DNA of 64,000 nucleotides from Certhia americana (taxonomy: Eukaryota; Chordata; Aves; Passeriformes; Certhiidae): contig CM031858.1 in the NCBI GenBank assembly GCA_018697195.1, forward strand, positions 104,691,406 to 104,755,405, read 5' to 3'. Numbering within the stretch: position 1 is the first letter of the stretch; the number at the start of each line of letters is the position of its first letter. The notes beneath the pieces were generated by a model, which was not told where the DNA came from, searched no databases, and worked only from the letters and a program-made list of their open reading frames with translations. Shown piece after piece: positions 12,401 to 36,032 of this stretch. The translations under genes and the position numbers were made by a program.

Positions 12401-12510
12401 AAGACTTACATCTGAGGTGTTTGAAGACCCATCTTGTTGTTGTCCTGCACTCTCAGTGCCATCATAGATTGTCGACTGCTGTTTCCAGCAATACTTGAGC
12501 TTCGCCTCAT
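319..12510 (-). CDS. NDC80: NDC80 kinetochore complex component, 3'-truncated by the window edge
   Basis: This is the NDC80/HEC1 subunit of the outer-kinetochore Ndc80 complex, which binds microtubules through a calponin-homology (CH) head and pairs with NUF2 through a long coiled coil. The coding exons on the minus strand, in order, are 12510-12410, 12103-12017, 11261-11138, 11035-10863, 9702-9600, 8801-8712, 7470-7377, 6238-6132, 5323-5179, 4880-4675, 3387-3235, 2974-2885, 2030-1938 and 449-319. All have GT-AG borders, and the phases close perfectly over 1697 nt. Residues 1-80 are the basic Ser/Arg-rich tail, about 85-200 the CH domain, and about 230 onward coiled coil. The coil is broken near residues 425-455 by the conserved loop ([14 protein letters not shown]). 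The start is supported by an in-frame TGA at 12540-12538 and by an N-terminus that aligns with vertebrate NDC80. The last exon ends at a GTAAGA donor, so the C-terminal ~76 residues lie off the left edge. The identification rests on near-continuous similarity to the recalled human protein. Confidence 0.96.
450..1937 (-). other. NDC80 intron 13 (AT-rich, nothing recognised)
   Basis: This 1.5 kb intron shows no recognisable repeat or RNA gene. Short open frames here are chance readings of AT-rich sequence. Confidence 0.7.
1938..2030 (-). CDS. NDC80: NDC80 coding exon 13 (coiled coil)
   Basis: This exon encodes residues 492-522, ending [15 protein letters not shown] as in human NDC80. It is phase 0 at both ends. 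The donor is GTAGAA and the acceptor TCCTAG. Confidence 0.95.
2175..2430 (+). mobile_element. ERVL-like LTR fragment in an NDC80 intron
   Basis: The block resembles avian ERVL long terminal repeats. It reads CCAGTTTTGGCTACTGCTGA, then a CAGTGCTAGCACAGCATT block, a truncated CAGCCAGG-like block, GAGCTATTCCATACCACATA, CATCATACTCAGCAATAAAA, and a GAAGGAGGA tail. Inserted in the sense opposite to NDC80. Degraded, with no internal viral genes. Ends are approximate, and the assignment is from memory of the family pattern. Confidence 0.6.
2661..2746. repeat. Copy A of an intronic direct repeat
   Basis: This ~86 bp stretch containing ACCAACAAAG, CCAATTCTTAG, AGGTTCCATCACAA and AGCAGTTTTCTCACAGCTTC recurs at 4192-4286 in the same orientation with a few substitutions and small indels. 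Its origin is not recognised. Confidence 0.8.
2885..2974 (-). CDS. NDC80: NDC80 coding exon 12 (coiled coil)
   Basis: This exon encodes residues 462-491 ([17 protein letters not shown]...TLEDTLEQ) and is phase 0 at both ends. The donor is GTGTGT and the acceptor TTACAG. Confidence 0.95.
3235..3387 (-). CDS. NDC80: NDC80 coding exon 11 (loop)
   Basis: This exon encodes residues 411-461, including [20 protein letters not shown] and the loop segment that interrupts the coil. The acceptor is placed at GAGCAG, so the exon begins IEMQLAEY as in other vertebrates. Using the GAG three bases upstream would add one Gln. The donor is GTAAGT. Confidence 0.94.
3388..4674 (-). other. NDC80 intron 10
   Basis: This intron is AT-rich. 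Apart from copy B of the direct repeat nothing is recognised in it. Confidence 0.6.
4192..4286. repeat. Copy B of an intronic direct repeat
   Basis: Second copy of the 2661-2746 repeat, about 1.5 kb away and across NDC80 exon 11. It carries an extra TTAA insertion after CATCACAA. Confidence 0.8.
4675..4880 (-). CDS. NDC80: NDC80 coding exon 10 (coiled coil)
   Basis: This is the longest exon and encodes residues 342-410. It contains [20 protein letters not shown] and [11 protein letters not shown], a nearly invariant part of the coil. The donor is GTATGT and the acceptor ACTTAG. Confidence 0.96.
5179..5323 (-). CDS. NDC80: NDC80 coding exon 9 (coiled coil)
   Basis: This exon encodes residues 294-341 plus one base. 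It includes [20 protein letters not shown], close to the human text. The donor is GTAAGG and the acceptor TCCTAG. Confidence 0.95.
5324..7376 (-). other. NDC80 introns 7 and 8 around exon 8
   Basis: Intron 8 (5324-6131) and intron 7 (6239-7376) are AT-rich. Open frames at 6700-7300 have no conserved content and no splice support. Confidence 0.6.
6132..6238 (-). CDS. NDC80: NDC80 coding exon 8 (coiled coil)
   Basis: This exon encodes residues 258-293, with heptad-rich text such as [20 protein letters not shown]. The donor is GTTAGT and the acceptor CCACAG. Two bases at its start complete a Lys codon from the previous exon. Confidence 0.95.
7377..7470 (-). CDS. NDC80: NDC80 coding exon 7
   Basis: This exon encodes residues 227-257 plus one base ([13 protein letters not shown]...), the start of the coiled coil. 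The donor is GTAAGT and the acceptor TTTCAG. Confidence 0.95.
7471..8711 (-). other. NDC80 intron 6 with a cryptic exon candidate
   Basis: AT-rich intron. A 50 bp segment at 8520-8569 is flanked on the minus strand by CTTTCTAG and GTATCA. It is not part of the normal reading frame; see the findings. Confidence 0.6.
8712..8801 (-). CDS. NDC80: NDC80 coding exon 6
   Basis: This exon encodes residues 197-226 and is phase 0 at both ends. It contains [20 protein letters not shown], matching the linker after the human CH domain. The donor is GTACCA and the acceptor TTTCAG. Confidence 0.95.
9600..9702 (-). CDS. NDC80: NDC80 coding exon 5 (CH domain)
   Basis: This exon encodes residues 162-196, including [20 protein letters not shown] and LVWLIDCVK, the most conserved block of the CH domain. 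The donor is GTAACG and the acceptor TTATAG. Confidence 0.96.
9935..10065 (-). mobile_element. CR1 LINE 3' fragment
   Basis: It reads on the plus strand as GACCCCTAAAGATCAACAAA, TCCAACTCCCTGCTCCTCAC, AGGACTGCC and then CATCCAGATGCTCCTTGAACT. This is the antisense of a CR1 3' end. The fragment is short, old and intronic (NDC80 intron 4), with no coding content left. Confidence 0.75.
10863..11035 (-). CDS. NDC80: NDC80 coding exon 4 (CH domain)
   Basis: This exon encodes residues 105-162. It includes [20 protein letters not shown] and [20 protein letters not shown], which are highly conserved CH-domain helices. The donor is GTAAGA and the acceptor GCACAG. Confidence 0.96.
11138..11261 (-). CDS. 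NDC80: NDC80 coding exon 3 (tail to CH domain)
   Basis: This exon encodes residues 63-104. It covers the end of the tail and the conserved [18 protein letters not shown] segment that opens the CH domain. It has a GTAACA donor and a CCTTAG acceptor. Confidence 0.95.
12017..12103 (-). CDS. NDC80: NDC80 coding exon 2 (tail)
   Basis: This exon encodes residues 34-63 (one base, 28 codons, two bases). It contains [12 protein letters not shown] and RKVSCFG, matching the human tail with a three-residue insertion (GAS) before ERKVS. It has a GTATAG donor and a CTCAG acceptor. Confidence 0.92.
   Translation of the reverse strand, partial: EGQKHLWEAEHEQTYFWSFRKKSQLFWK
12410..12510 (-). CDS. NDC80: NDC80 coding exon 1 (N-terminal tail, start codon)
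   Basis: This exon encodes residues 1-33 plus two bases and begins [16 protein letters not shown]. Its donor is GTAAGT-like just below 12410. ATG has A at -3. Ser4, Ser5 and Ser15 sit in RRSS and RQS contexts like the Aurora-kinase sites of human NDC80. The exon also contains 5' UTR. The acceptor is either just above 12520 (short leader) or just above 12635, behind a long T-rich tract; the sequence alone does not decide. Confidence 0.92.
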
Positions 12511-12639
12511 TTTGACTCTGCTGTAAGTCACAATCCTTCAGTATCCCAGCAGTATCAGAAAATCCAGGACCTAAGGGTATTTTCTTTTCTAAAAGCAAGA
12601 ACGATTTTCCACAGGCTCGGAATAAACAAGTAGACCTGT

Positions 12640-12742
12640 ATATTGGACCAAAAGAAAACCCAAGAAAACCAACAAAAAACAAAACACAAAAAACAACAAC
12701 AAAAAACCAAACCAACCAAACAAACAAACAAAAAAAAAACAG
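12640..12742. repeat. (CAAA)n-like low-complexity tract
   Basis: About 100 bp of A with interspersed C. On the minus strand it is a long T/G/T tract lying directly upstream of a possible acceptor just above 12635, so it could serve as the pyrimidine tract of the NDC80 leader exon. Confidence 0.8.
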
Positions 12743-13205
12743 AAGAAAGAAAAAAGATTGTTAGACTCCAGAAATACACAAGAGCGACCACAACCTTTTA
12801 AATTCATGGTTTTATTGATGAAAGTGTCAGTGCTTATTCCAAACCTACTGTTTTGCCTTTCTTGATATTTGGTCACTTCGAACCTACAGGTGCCAAAAGC
12901 AAAAGACCCTGAAAAATTTTTCAGTTCAGTCCACTGGGAAAAAGGCCACACTACCACTAGTACACAAGTATTGCTTACAGTACAGCATACAGCTTCAGCC
13001 ATACAACAGCTCCTGAACTGCTCATTCTAAGCCTACCCGTTCATTTGCAACTGATCTCCCAGTATAACAGCACAAGACTGGAAAACCTATTCTGAGACAA
13101 TATTATGGCTCTTTTCAGACTATGCATGCAGAATATAAATCAAACTGGAATATTAATGCCATTGTCCCCACTGTGGCATTAAGGGGGAATGTGAAGTAAA
13201 CAGAA

Positions 13206-13246
13206 TTAACAAAAAACCCCCAAAAAACCCAAAAAACCCCAAAAAA
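13206..13246. repeat. A/C homopolymer-like tract
   Basis: Alternating A-runs and C-runs (AAAAAACCCC-type) in the NDC80 leader intron; a low-complexity tract. Confidence 0.8.
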
Positions 13247-13560
13247 GGAGCAACCTTCTGCCCTCTACAGAGGTTCTATTTTATTTGTGAGATGGGCTTA
13301 ACTGACTGAATTATAACTGATGAAACCCCCCTTTACTACAGACATTACCAAAGCACATTATTAATATAAACTGTTCATTTTGCTTCCAGTTCTACTGCTC
13401 ACAAACCATAACAGAAGTTTAACTCAAGCTCAATGCATAGGGCAGCATATTCAAGACCTCACTGTGTCTGGGGAAGAATTCACATTATTCCATTACTTTA
13501 ACTGAGACCAACCACAGAGTGATTGGGACAAACACAGCAAGTGATTAGCTTCTCTGTTAT

Positions 13561-14203
13561 TAGAATAACAGAATCAATTAGGTTGGAAAAGACTTGTGTG
13601 ATCATCAAGTCCAACTTACGACCAAACACCACTTTGTCAGTCAGACCACAGCACTAAGTGCTACATCCAGCCTTTCCTTAAACACCTCCAGGGACACTGA
13701 CTCCACCACCATGCTGGGTAGGTGTGGTGGTTGTTTAAGCAAGCTTAACACACTCATTCACGACAGCAGTCCATTCCAGCGTACAATCGCCTTTTCTGTG
13801 GAGAAATTCCTCCCACCAAAGCCTGGTGCAGTTTGAGCCCATGTCTCTCGCTGGTTGCCCGGGAGGAGAGGCCGACCCCCAGCTGGCTGCACCCTCCTTT
13901 CAGGAGGAAAGGAGAATAGAGAGCGATAAGGTGCCCCCTGAGCCTCCTTTTCTCCAGGCTCAACACCCCCAGCTCCCTCAGCCGCTCCTCACAGGATTTA
14001 TGCTCCAGACTGGAGTTATGCTCCAGACCCTTCACCAGCTCCGTTACTCTTCTCTGGACACGCTCCAGCCCCCCAGTGTCTTTCCTGCATTGAGGGGCCC
14101 AGAACTGAACGCAGCGCTGGAGGTGCGGCCTCACTGCGTACAGGGGGATGGTCACTGCCCTGGCCCTGCTGCCACACTGCTGCTGACAGAAGCCAGGACG
14201 CTG
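13561..14203 (-). mobile_element. CR1 LINE, 5'-truncated, with ORF2 C-terminus
   Basis: The minus-strand reading of about 14155-13760 gives [54 protein letters not shown] and [10 protein letters not shown]. This is the well-known C-terminal end of the CR1 reverse-transcriptase ORF. The CR1 3' end follows toward 13561 (plus strand AGAATCAATTAGGTTGGAAA). The copy is 5'-truncated and its frame is interrupted, so it is inactive. It lies in the NDC80 leader intron, directly beside the promoter island. Confidence 0.92.
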
Positions 14204-14465
14204 TAAGAGCAGAGTTGGAACAGAGATTCAAGAGCAGTTTGCCAGAGCAAACATGCCATTAGGGGGAGGGAAAAAAAAAGAAAAAAGCGTAGGAGCGCGG
14301 CAGAGGTGAGCGCAGGTCCACCCGCTTGCCCTGAGAGCGCGTCTAAACCGAAGGCAGCCGGGGCACTCAGCAGCGAGGCCAGCCCGGGACTCGCCGCCAC
14401 CGCCCGGACACTTGTCCCGCTGGGTGAGGGGGTGAGGGTGTTGGTGTTGCTGCCGCTGCCCTCCC

Positions 14466-14499
14466 GTTCCCCACAGAGCCCCGTTCCCCACAGAGCCCC
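14466..14499. repeat. 17 bp tandem duplication in the promoter island
   Basis: GTTCCCCACAGAGCCCC occurs twice head to tail (14466-14482 and 14483-14499). Confidence 0.9.
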
Positions 14500-14550
14500 G
14501 TCCCGCTCCCCGCCCTGCCGTTACCGCCAGCGCCGCCGCCGCCTCTCAAT

Positions 14551-14556
14551 TTCAAA
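14551..14556 (-). promoter_or_regulatory. CHR-like cell-cycle element (TTTGAA)
   Basis: The minus strand reads CGGGCGGGCGGATTTGAAAT. It contains TTTGAA, a recognised CHR variant, with GGGCGG and GGCGG a few bases upstream, which resembles a CDE/CHR arrangement. NDC80 is a G2/M gene and CHR elements bind DREAM and B-MYB/FOXM1 complexes, so a role here is plausible. Function is inferred. Confidence 0.5.
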
Positions 14557-14673
14557 TCCGCCCGCCCGGACGTCCCCGGAGCGTCCCACGGAACTGCGTC
14601 ACGGCCGGCCGGGGCAGGGCTGTGAGGGGGCGGAGGAGCCCAGCCCCCGGAAGGGCCCCGGCCGTACAGGGAC

Positions 14674-14688
14674 ATGGCAGCGCCCACG
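14674..14688 (+). other. Upstream ATG in METTL4 leader exon (uORF start)
   Basis: ATG in strong context (G at -3 and +4), five codons before the probable leader donor at 14689. If spliced to 15525, it gives a 16-codon upstream frame ending at TGA 15558-15560, ahead of the METTL4 start. The splice junction is inferred. Confidence 0.4.
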
Positions 14689-14925
14689 GTGAGTGTGTGA
14701 CAGGCGCTGCCGGGCCACGGCGAGCCCCGGGCTCTCCTCCAGCCGCCGAGAGCTTTCCTGGGGCAAAGACCGAGCTGTCGGTCCCTGTGTGCCCATGGGG
14801 ATGGGAGTCGGCGCCTGGCCTCAGCAGCGCTGGGGCCGCGGCTGACCCTGCCCTTGTGCCTGTGTTACTGCTCCCGGGTGCCGTCATCGCGGTCCATGTC
14901 TCTATCTGTATGTTCGGGATATATG

Positions 14926-15232
14926 TGTGTGTGTGTAGAGACAATGTGTACATATGTATACAGTGTGAATGTGTACATATGTATATACAGTGTGAATGTG
15001 TACATATGTACACAGTGTGAATGCGTACATATCTGTGTGTTTATGTGTGAATATAAATCGCGTCTGTGTGTATATATAGTGTGTGCGTATATATAGTATA
15101 TATGTAGTCTATATAGCATGTATGTAGTGAAATAGTACGTAGAATAAATGCATTTATATGTGGTGTATATACAGTATATGGATATACACACTACACACAA
15201 ACCATGTAGTCTTAGACTATACACTACACACG
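14926..15232. repeat. Degenerate TG/TA microsatellite and 24-26 bp minisatellite
   Basis: (TG)n is followed by about three copies of a unit containing GTGTACATATGTA and ACAGTGTGAAT (14940-15033), then degenerate GTATATATA repeats to about 15230. It lies in METTL4 intron 1, just after the promoter island. It is alternating purine-pyrimidine and rich in short palindromes such as TACATATGTA. Confidence 0.85.
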
Positions 15233-15360
15233 CTGTAATCGGTGTGTCACAGGGCTGTTTGCTGACTTATTAAAAAGAGCTGGAGTAAGTGCGTACCATA
15301 TAAAAGTATAAAAGTCATATAAAATTTGGTTGCTACAAAAAAAGTAGTGCTGTAGCGATG

Positions 15361-15406
15361 AACATAATGGAGAAACCATTATGAACATAATGGAGAAACC
15401 AACTGA
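15361..15406. repeat. 23 bp tandem duplication
   Basis: The unit GAACATAATGGAGAAACCA plus four bases is repeated head to tail in METTL4 intron 1. Confidence 0.8.
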
Positions 15407-15610
15407 AGTGAGGTGTTTCAGCAGTGTGCCCTGTGTGTGCATGGAAATGTCTGTCAAAAGGTAGGTGCTAATTTATTAGGCAGTGATAATTCTGTAAAGG
15501 GAATTCTTATAAAAGTTCCCACAGGAGGAGGTTGCTCCAGGACGTGCGGATGATTGGTGAAGGCTGTGGTTTCAGAGAGCTGATTTTTCATCCTGAAAAA
15601 GGGACTTATG

Positions 15611-31831
<16,221 letters not shown>

Positions 31832-31928
31832 GCTGGGTCTTAGATATCTATACCTTCTGAAATTCCACATATTCCCAGGAGCTCTTGAACTGAACTTTAT
31901 TACTGATGGTACACCTAAAGGTAACAGA

Positions 31929-31934
31929 AATAAA
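31929..31934 (+). terminator. METTL4 proximal poly(A) signal
   Basis: AATAAA about 100 bases after the stop, followed by a T-rich stretch (TTTTGTTTTAG). Further AATAAA signals at 32718-32723 and 32844-32849 (the latter followed by GTGCTTGTGTTTATTGG) could end a longer 3' UTR. Which is used is not visible. Confidence 0.55.
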
Positions 31935-32093
31935 ACCAATTTTGTTTTAGTTAGAATTCTTTAAGTGACAGGATATCTGTTTAATACTATCTCCTCTCTG
32001 TGCAAGGTGGTCCCTTATTTTGATTATCTGAACGTATTTAAATACTGATGTTGTTACCAAAAATCAGTAAAGATAAAACTGCTTAACAGCAGT

Positions 32094-32545
32094 GTAGCAT
32101 TAAGAAGCAGGCATTCTTTATTTGGCCAGATGCATGAGGGAGTATCTCCTCTGAAATATTGTGTATGCTGATTATGGAGAAAGCTCCTGTTTATATACTG
32201 TATTTTACATACATATTCACTGACCTTTCTCGCTAACAATCAGATGATAAAAATTTCCCCAAAATCATTAACATATGTTCCCTCCCCTTTGCACACGTGT
32301 TCTTCTGTCTCAGGGGTTTCTTTGGTGGTTCCTGGTGGTCAGCCACCCCAAAATCATATTTCACCATATAGTGAACAAGTGAAAGGTTGGCATAACTGGG
32401 CTGGTTACTCTGCAGTTTTCCTTCTTGGTCAATGTTTAACATGACTCTAGAGAATAAACATTTTGTAGTTCTATAGGCTTCTGGTTTTTGACGAATAGTC
32501 TTATTTACACACCAGGTGCAAACAATTATTCATCTGCAAACAATG
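32094..32545 (-). mobile_element. ERVK-like LTR, antisense to METTL4
   Basis: On the minus strand the block has a TATA-like TATATAAACAGG near 32195-32184, then CATCTGGCCAAATAAAGAAT with the AATAAA poly(A) signal near 32122-32117, and ends CTTCTTAATGCTACA at about 32094. Upstream text includes TCATGTTAAACATTGACCAA and GTGGCTGACCACCAGGA. The order TATA, poly(A) signal, CA end is LTR-like and recalls avian ERVK elements. The 5' end is approximate and no viral genes are adjacent. Confidence 0.6.
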
Positions 32546-34122
32546 TTAGAGTTAAGTTCATCCCTGTTCTTTTTCAAACCTCAAGAAAAGAAATATGTTT
32601 TAAAGTATTCTCACTGCAGCTATCAAGTCTGAGCTGATAGCACATTGCTACTGCTGTACTGTAGCTCTTGTGTTATTATTAAAAACTATAATATATTGTT
32701 TTTAAAGAGTCAATGGAAATAAAGAGTTCTGAATGATGGATGTTTTCTTAAAGAAGTTTTTGGAAAACAGTGGATTTTGAACTAAAATGGTTATGAAGGC
32801 AGTGTATCTTCCTATATGTTTTGTATGTGTCTGCCTCAGAGAAAATAAAAAGAGCAGTGCTTGTGTTTATTGGCACATGAATTCTTGACTGACCATATTC
32901 TATGTAAAAATTATACTTTTAAAACAATTGGCAATTCTCTCTTTGTGTATATGCTGTTAATTTTTTGAATACACTGTAAATGATCAGTCTCAACATCTTA
33001 AAATTCTGAAATTTTAACAGATTATGTATTTTTTTTTTAAAAATCATTCTTTGTTTTGGAACATTATAAAGCCATGCCAGTAATCTGTATTTTTCAGCTA
33101 ACATAAAAATAATCTCTTTTAAAAAATAATTTTAAGAATGGTACACTTTGTGTACCCTTTGCTGTGCTTAGATTTACATTGAAAAATGCAAAGAAAATGT
33201 ATTGAGGCCTCTGCCACTTATTCCTTTACATCAGTAGAGGTGGAGGTGCTGGACAAACTGATTTTCCTGATTGCAGGCTGCTGAGTTCTGACTGTTTATA
33301 ATGGAGAACAAAATACATTGCCTAATGTCTTTACCTTCATTTCCATTTTGGGAGCCTGGTAAGCTGTGAAGATTTTTTAAAGTTAAACTTCCAATATTAG
33401 CAGAGGATTTTTTGGATAATTTTGTAATAAAAATGAAAATAAAAACTTGTGTTTTATTTGCAGACCCAATTTCTATATTACTGTTCAATTTCATGTTGCC
33501 TACTGGAGCAGTGGAATTCATGAAACAAGGAAAATGCTTTTTTCTCCCTCCTCCAGCGGTTAAATATATACTCAAAATAAGTAAATAATGTAACAGTGGA
33601 AGTAGCTACCCAGGAAAACATTTCTTGCTGCATGATTTTTTTAGTCTGCATTTTAAACAATCAGTACATAAGCAATCTTACGTACAGTTATAAGGGATAG
33701 AAGGTTCTTTATTTGCTTTTAGTTTTAGAAGAAATTCCTTACCTGGACCTTTTGCTTTCCCAGTCAGAATTCCCCTGCCCTCCCAAGATACACTCATCTA
33801 GTACTAAATAATGTATGGGAATCAAGCATGGAATAAATGATAACTGCTGCACTTATCTTGTTTTCCCTTTGTACTCTACAGAACAGCACAAGAAACGACA
33901 ATATTGTCTGTTCCACATCCGCTGCTATGAACAACTCCAGATTATCTTTTTAATTACAACTAAAAGAAAGATGAACAGTCTTAGAGATGAGGAAACCACC
34001 TTTCTCCTTTGAGCTAAGCAGCAAGAACCCTTCTAAGGGAATAACCTTCTTGAGGGTGTTTAAGAATTGATGACCTAGTTAATTTGTCATTTCTGTGGAG
34101 ACCCTTTTCAAATAGTGGCCTT
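32546..34122. other. Intergenic sequence after METTL4
   Basis: AT-rich sequence that may include the distal METTL4 3' UTR up to about 32870 (poly(A) signal at 32844). No gene is recognised. Confidence 0.5.
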
Positions 34123-34215
34123 CTAGAATCCTAGAATAATTAAGATGGAAAAGACCTCTAAGATGAAGTCCAGCTGTTACCCTACTATCACTGTGTTCAC
34201 CACTAAACTGAAGCA
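34123..34215 (-). mobile_element. CR1-like 3' fragment
   Basis: Plus strand AGAATCCTAGAATAATTAAG, then GGAAAAGACCTCTAAGATGA and TGTTCACCACTAAACTGAA follows the antisense 3' end of a CR1 family member. Confidence 0.65.
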
Positions 34216-34586
34216 GCTGAGCAGCTACTCCAGCGCCTGGGAATCCAGCCTCCTAAGATGGCTCATATGTAGAGGGCTTGTGCAGGCAGACTCTATGCTT
34301 CTCAGGCTAAGTCAAAAGTTGAAGATTGGAACTTGTGTCATACTTGATTGTGTCCAAAATAGTTACAAAATTGTGCCTTGGATGGCTCTTTGCTGCTTTT
34401 CCACTGATCTGGCCATGAAGAAAACCTGTCAATGTGATAGAGGTGGTGTTCCACATCTGCAGCAATCCTGAAACCATTACATTTTCTCAGGAGGAGAAAG
34501 CCTGTTGCTAACTTGGAAATCTCATGGTGGTATTAGCAAGTGGTAGTTTCAGTTCATAGGGTTATCTTTTAAACATAATTATTTAC

Positions 34587-34719
34587 CTGTTATGCTTAAT
34601 TCATAATTTAAATATCCCCTTACGCTTTTCCAGCTGTCCAAAAACTCATCTGTTCTTAACCAGCCATCAGGTTGTTCAGTATCTGTCAAAGGTTCTTCTG
34701 ATGCAGAATCTACAGCATA
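34587..34719 (-). other. Exon-like open segment, function unknown
   Basis: 133 bp on the minus strand, open for 44 codons (YAVDSASEEPLTDTEQPDGW...), bounded by GATCTTTCAG and GTAAATA. The composition is protein-like but no family is recognised and no partner exon is found. Confidence 0.2.
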
Positions 34720-35902
34720 CTGAAAGATCAGTGATGAGTGAAACCAGCTAATATAATAGGACAATTTAAGGTCTAGTTTCCTTTTATGTTACATATGTCA
34801 ATTGCTCAGAGGGAAGAACGCCCTCTGTCATGCCCAGCCTTGTATAAAACAGAAAACATGCTCTGAAAAGTTTACAGAGTTGGTAAGAAATGAAAGAAAA
34901 AGGGAGAAGATAAGGTTGGAGGAATACAGGATAGTAATGAGATGTTAAAGGTGTATTTAATAAGTATCAACCCAGGCACTATGCACATCTTCAGTGTTCC
35001 CAAGGAATTGCAAGGTTGTTTCCTCTATTTTAAGTGGGATTTTCTTCTTTTATATTCTGGTATCACACATTCAGATAAAAAATAGGTGGAGTGGGTATTT
35101 TATTTACCACATAAATAAAATAAAAGGCTTTTTAAACTATAAATTCTTGTGGCAGCTTGGAGAAGTGAAAGCTGTGATTACTCAAGAATTTTCAGAAAGT
35201 ATGTTGTTTGGTACATCTGTTGTTATTTTAGCAGGACAATGGTAAAAGTTACTTTGGCTAGGTGCTCTCTACTACTTAAAGCCTTTTAAGATTATGCGTT
35301 AGTGCAAAAAAACTCAGTTACGTTGCAAAAAGAAGTAATTTTAAGCATTTTCTATATGTAGAGTACATGAAGTGTCATAATCAAGCTTACTTTTATGAAT
35401 CTTCAGGTTTGAGTATGATTTTGAAATGTCAAATTAGCATATGACCTTTACTCGTATTTTTAAACTTCTGTGAAGTAAAGAGAATTATACCAGTAAGATA
35501 TGTTTTTGGAATAATGATTGCTAGGCATGTACTCTTGTGGAAACAGCAAAACTTCTTTTGCAAGATTAAACATTATTGAAGAAGTGAGGTAAGTGAGGAG
35601 GTCGTACCTCTTCATAGCATTCAGCTTGGATAGGTGTCAGCAGCAACAAAGGATTGACTTTGTAAAAGAGATTTCCAAATTACATAAGCAACTATAAATT
35701 ACAGGAGATGACTGCTACTCTGCCTTGATAATTGCGTTCATTAGCCTCAACATACCATTAAAGACTTGCCTACTGCTTATTTTGGGTTGGATGTAACAGG
35801 AAGAGAATGGAAGGTGGCTAGAGAATAGCCAAGGAATATGAGGTATGTTCCAGCTGCTGAAAGAAGTCTTGTGGTGTCCCAGCTGGCAGGTTTCTTCATA
35901 AC

Positions 35903-36032
35903 ATCATAGAATAGTTTGGTTTGGAAGGCACCTTTACAGGTCATGTAGTCCAACCTCCCTGCAATGAGCAGGGACATCTTCATCTGGATCAGGTTGCTGA
36001 GAGCCCTCTCCTACCTGACCTTGAATGTTTCT
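35903..36032 (-). mobile_element. CR1 LINE 3' fragment
   Basis: Plus strand CATAGAATAGTTTGGTTTGG, then GTAGTCCAACCTCCCTGCAA, GAGCAGGGACATCTTCATCT, and TGACCTTGAATGTTTCT is the antisense CR1 3' consensus. Confidence 0.85.

Larger units (their letters stand above)
14270..14890. promoter_or_regulatory. Bidirectional CpG-island promoter of NDC80 and METTL4
   Basis: Sharp rise in G+C and CpG against AT-rich flanks, between the divergent first exons of the two genes. METTL4's leader exon probably ends at 14688 (CCCACG then GTGAGT). A minus-strand donor-like GTAACG lies at 14524-14519 for NDC80. Visible sites include an ETS core CCGGAAG at 14647-14653 and a TGACG half-CRE (minus strand) near 14600. 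There is no obvious TATA box, as is typical of housekeeping and cell-cycle promoters. Transcription starts cannot be fixed from sequence. Confidence 0.8.

Noticed and set aside
12323..13002. Minus-strand frames rich in Phe, Val and Cys
   Set aside because: They are translations of the (CAAA)n tract and of NDC80 exon 1 in wrong frames.
14306..15020. Several overlapping 60-150 codon frames on both strands
   Set aside because: They are by-products of the CpG island and the TG/TA minisatellite, with low-complexity products.
15608..15610. First of two adjacent ATGs as METTL4 start
   Set aside because: It has poor context (C at -3). The second ATG gives the conserved MSVVH start. The difference is one residue.
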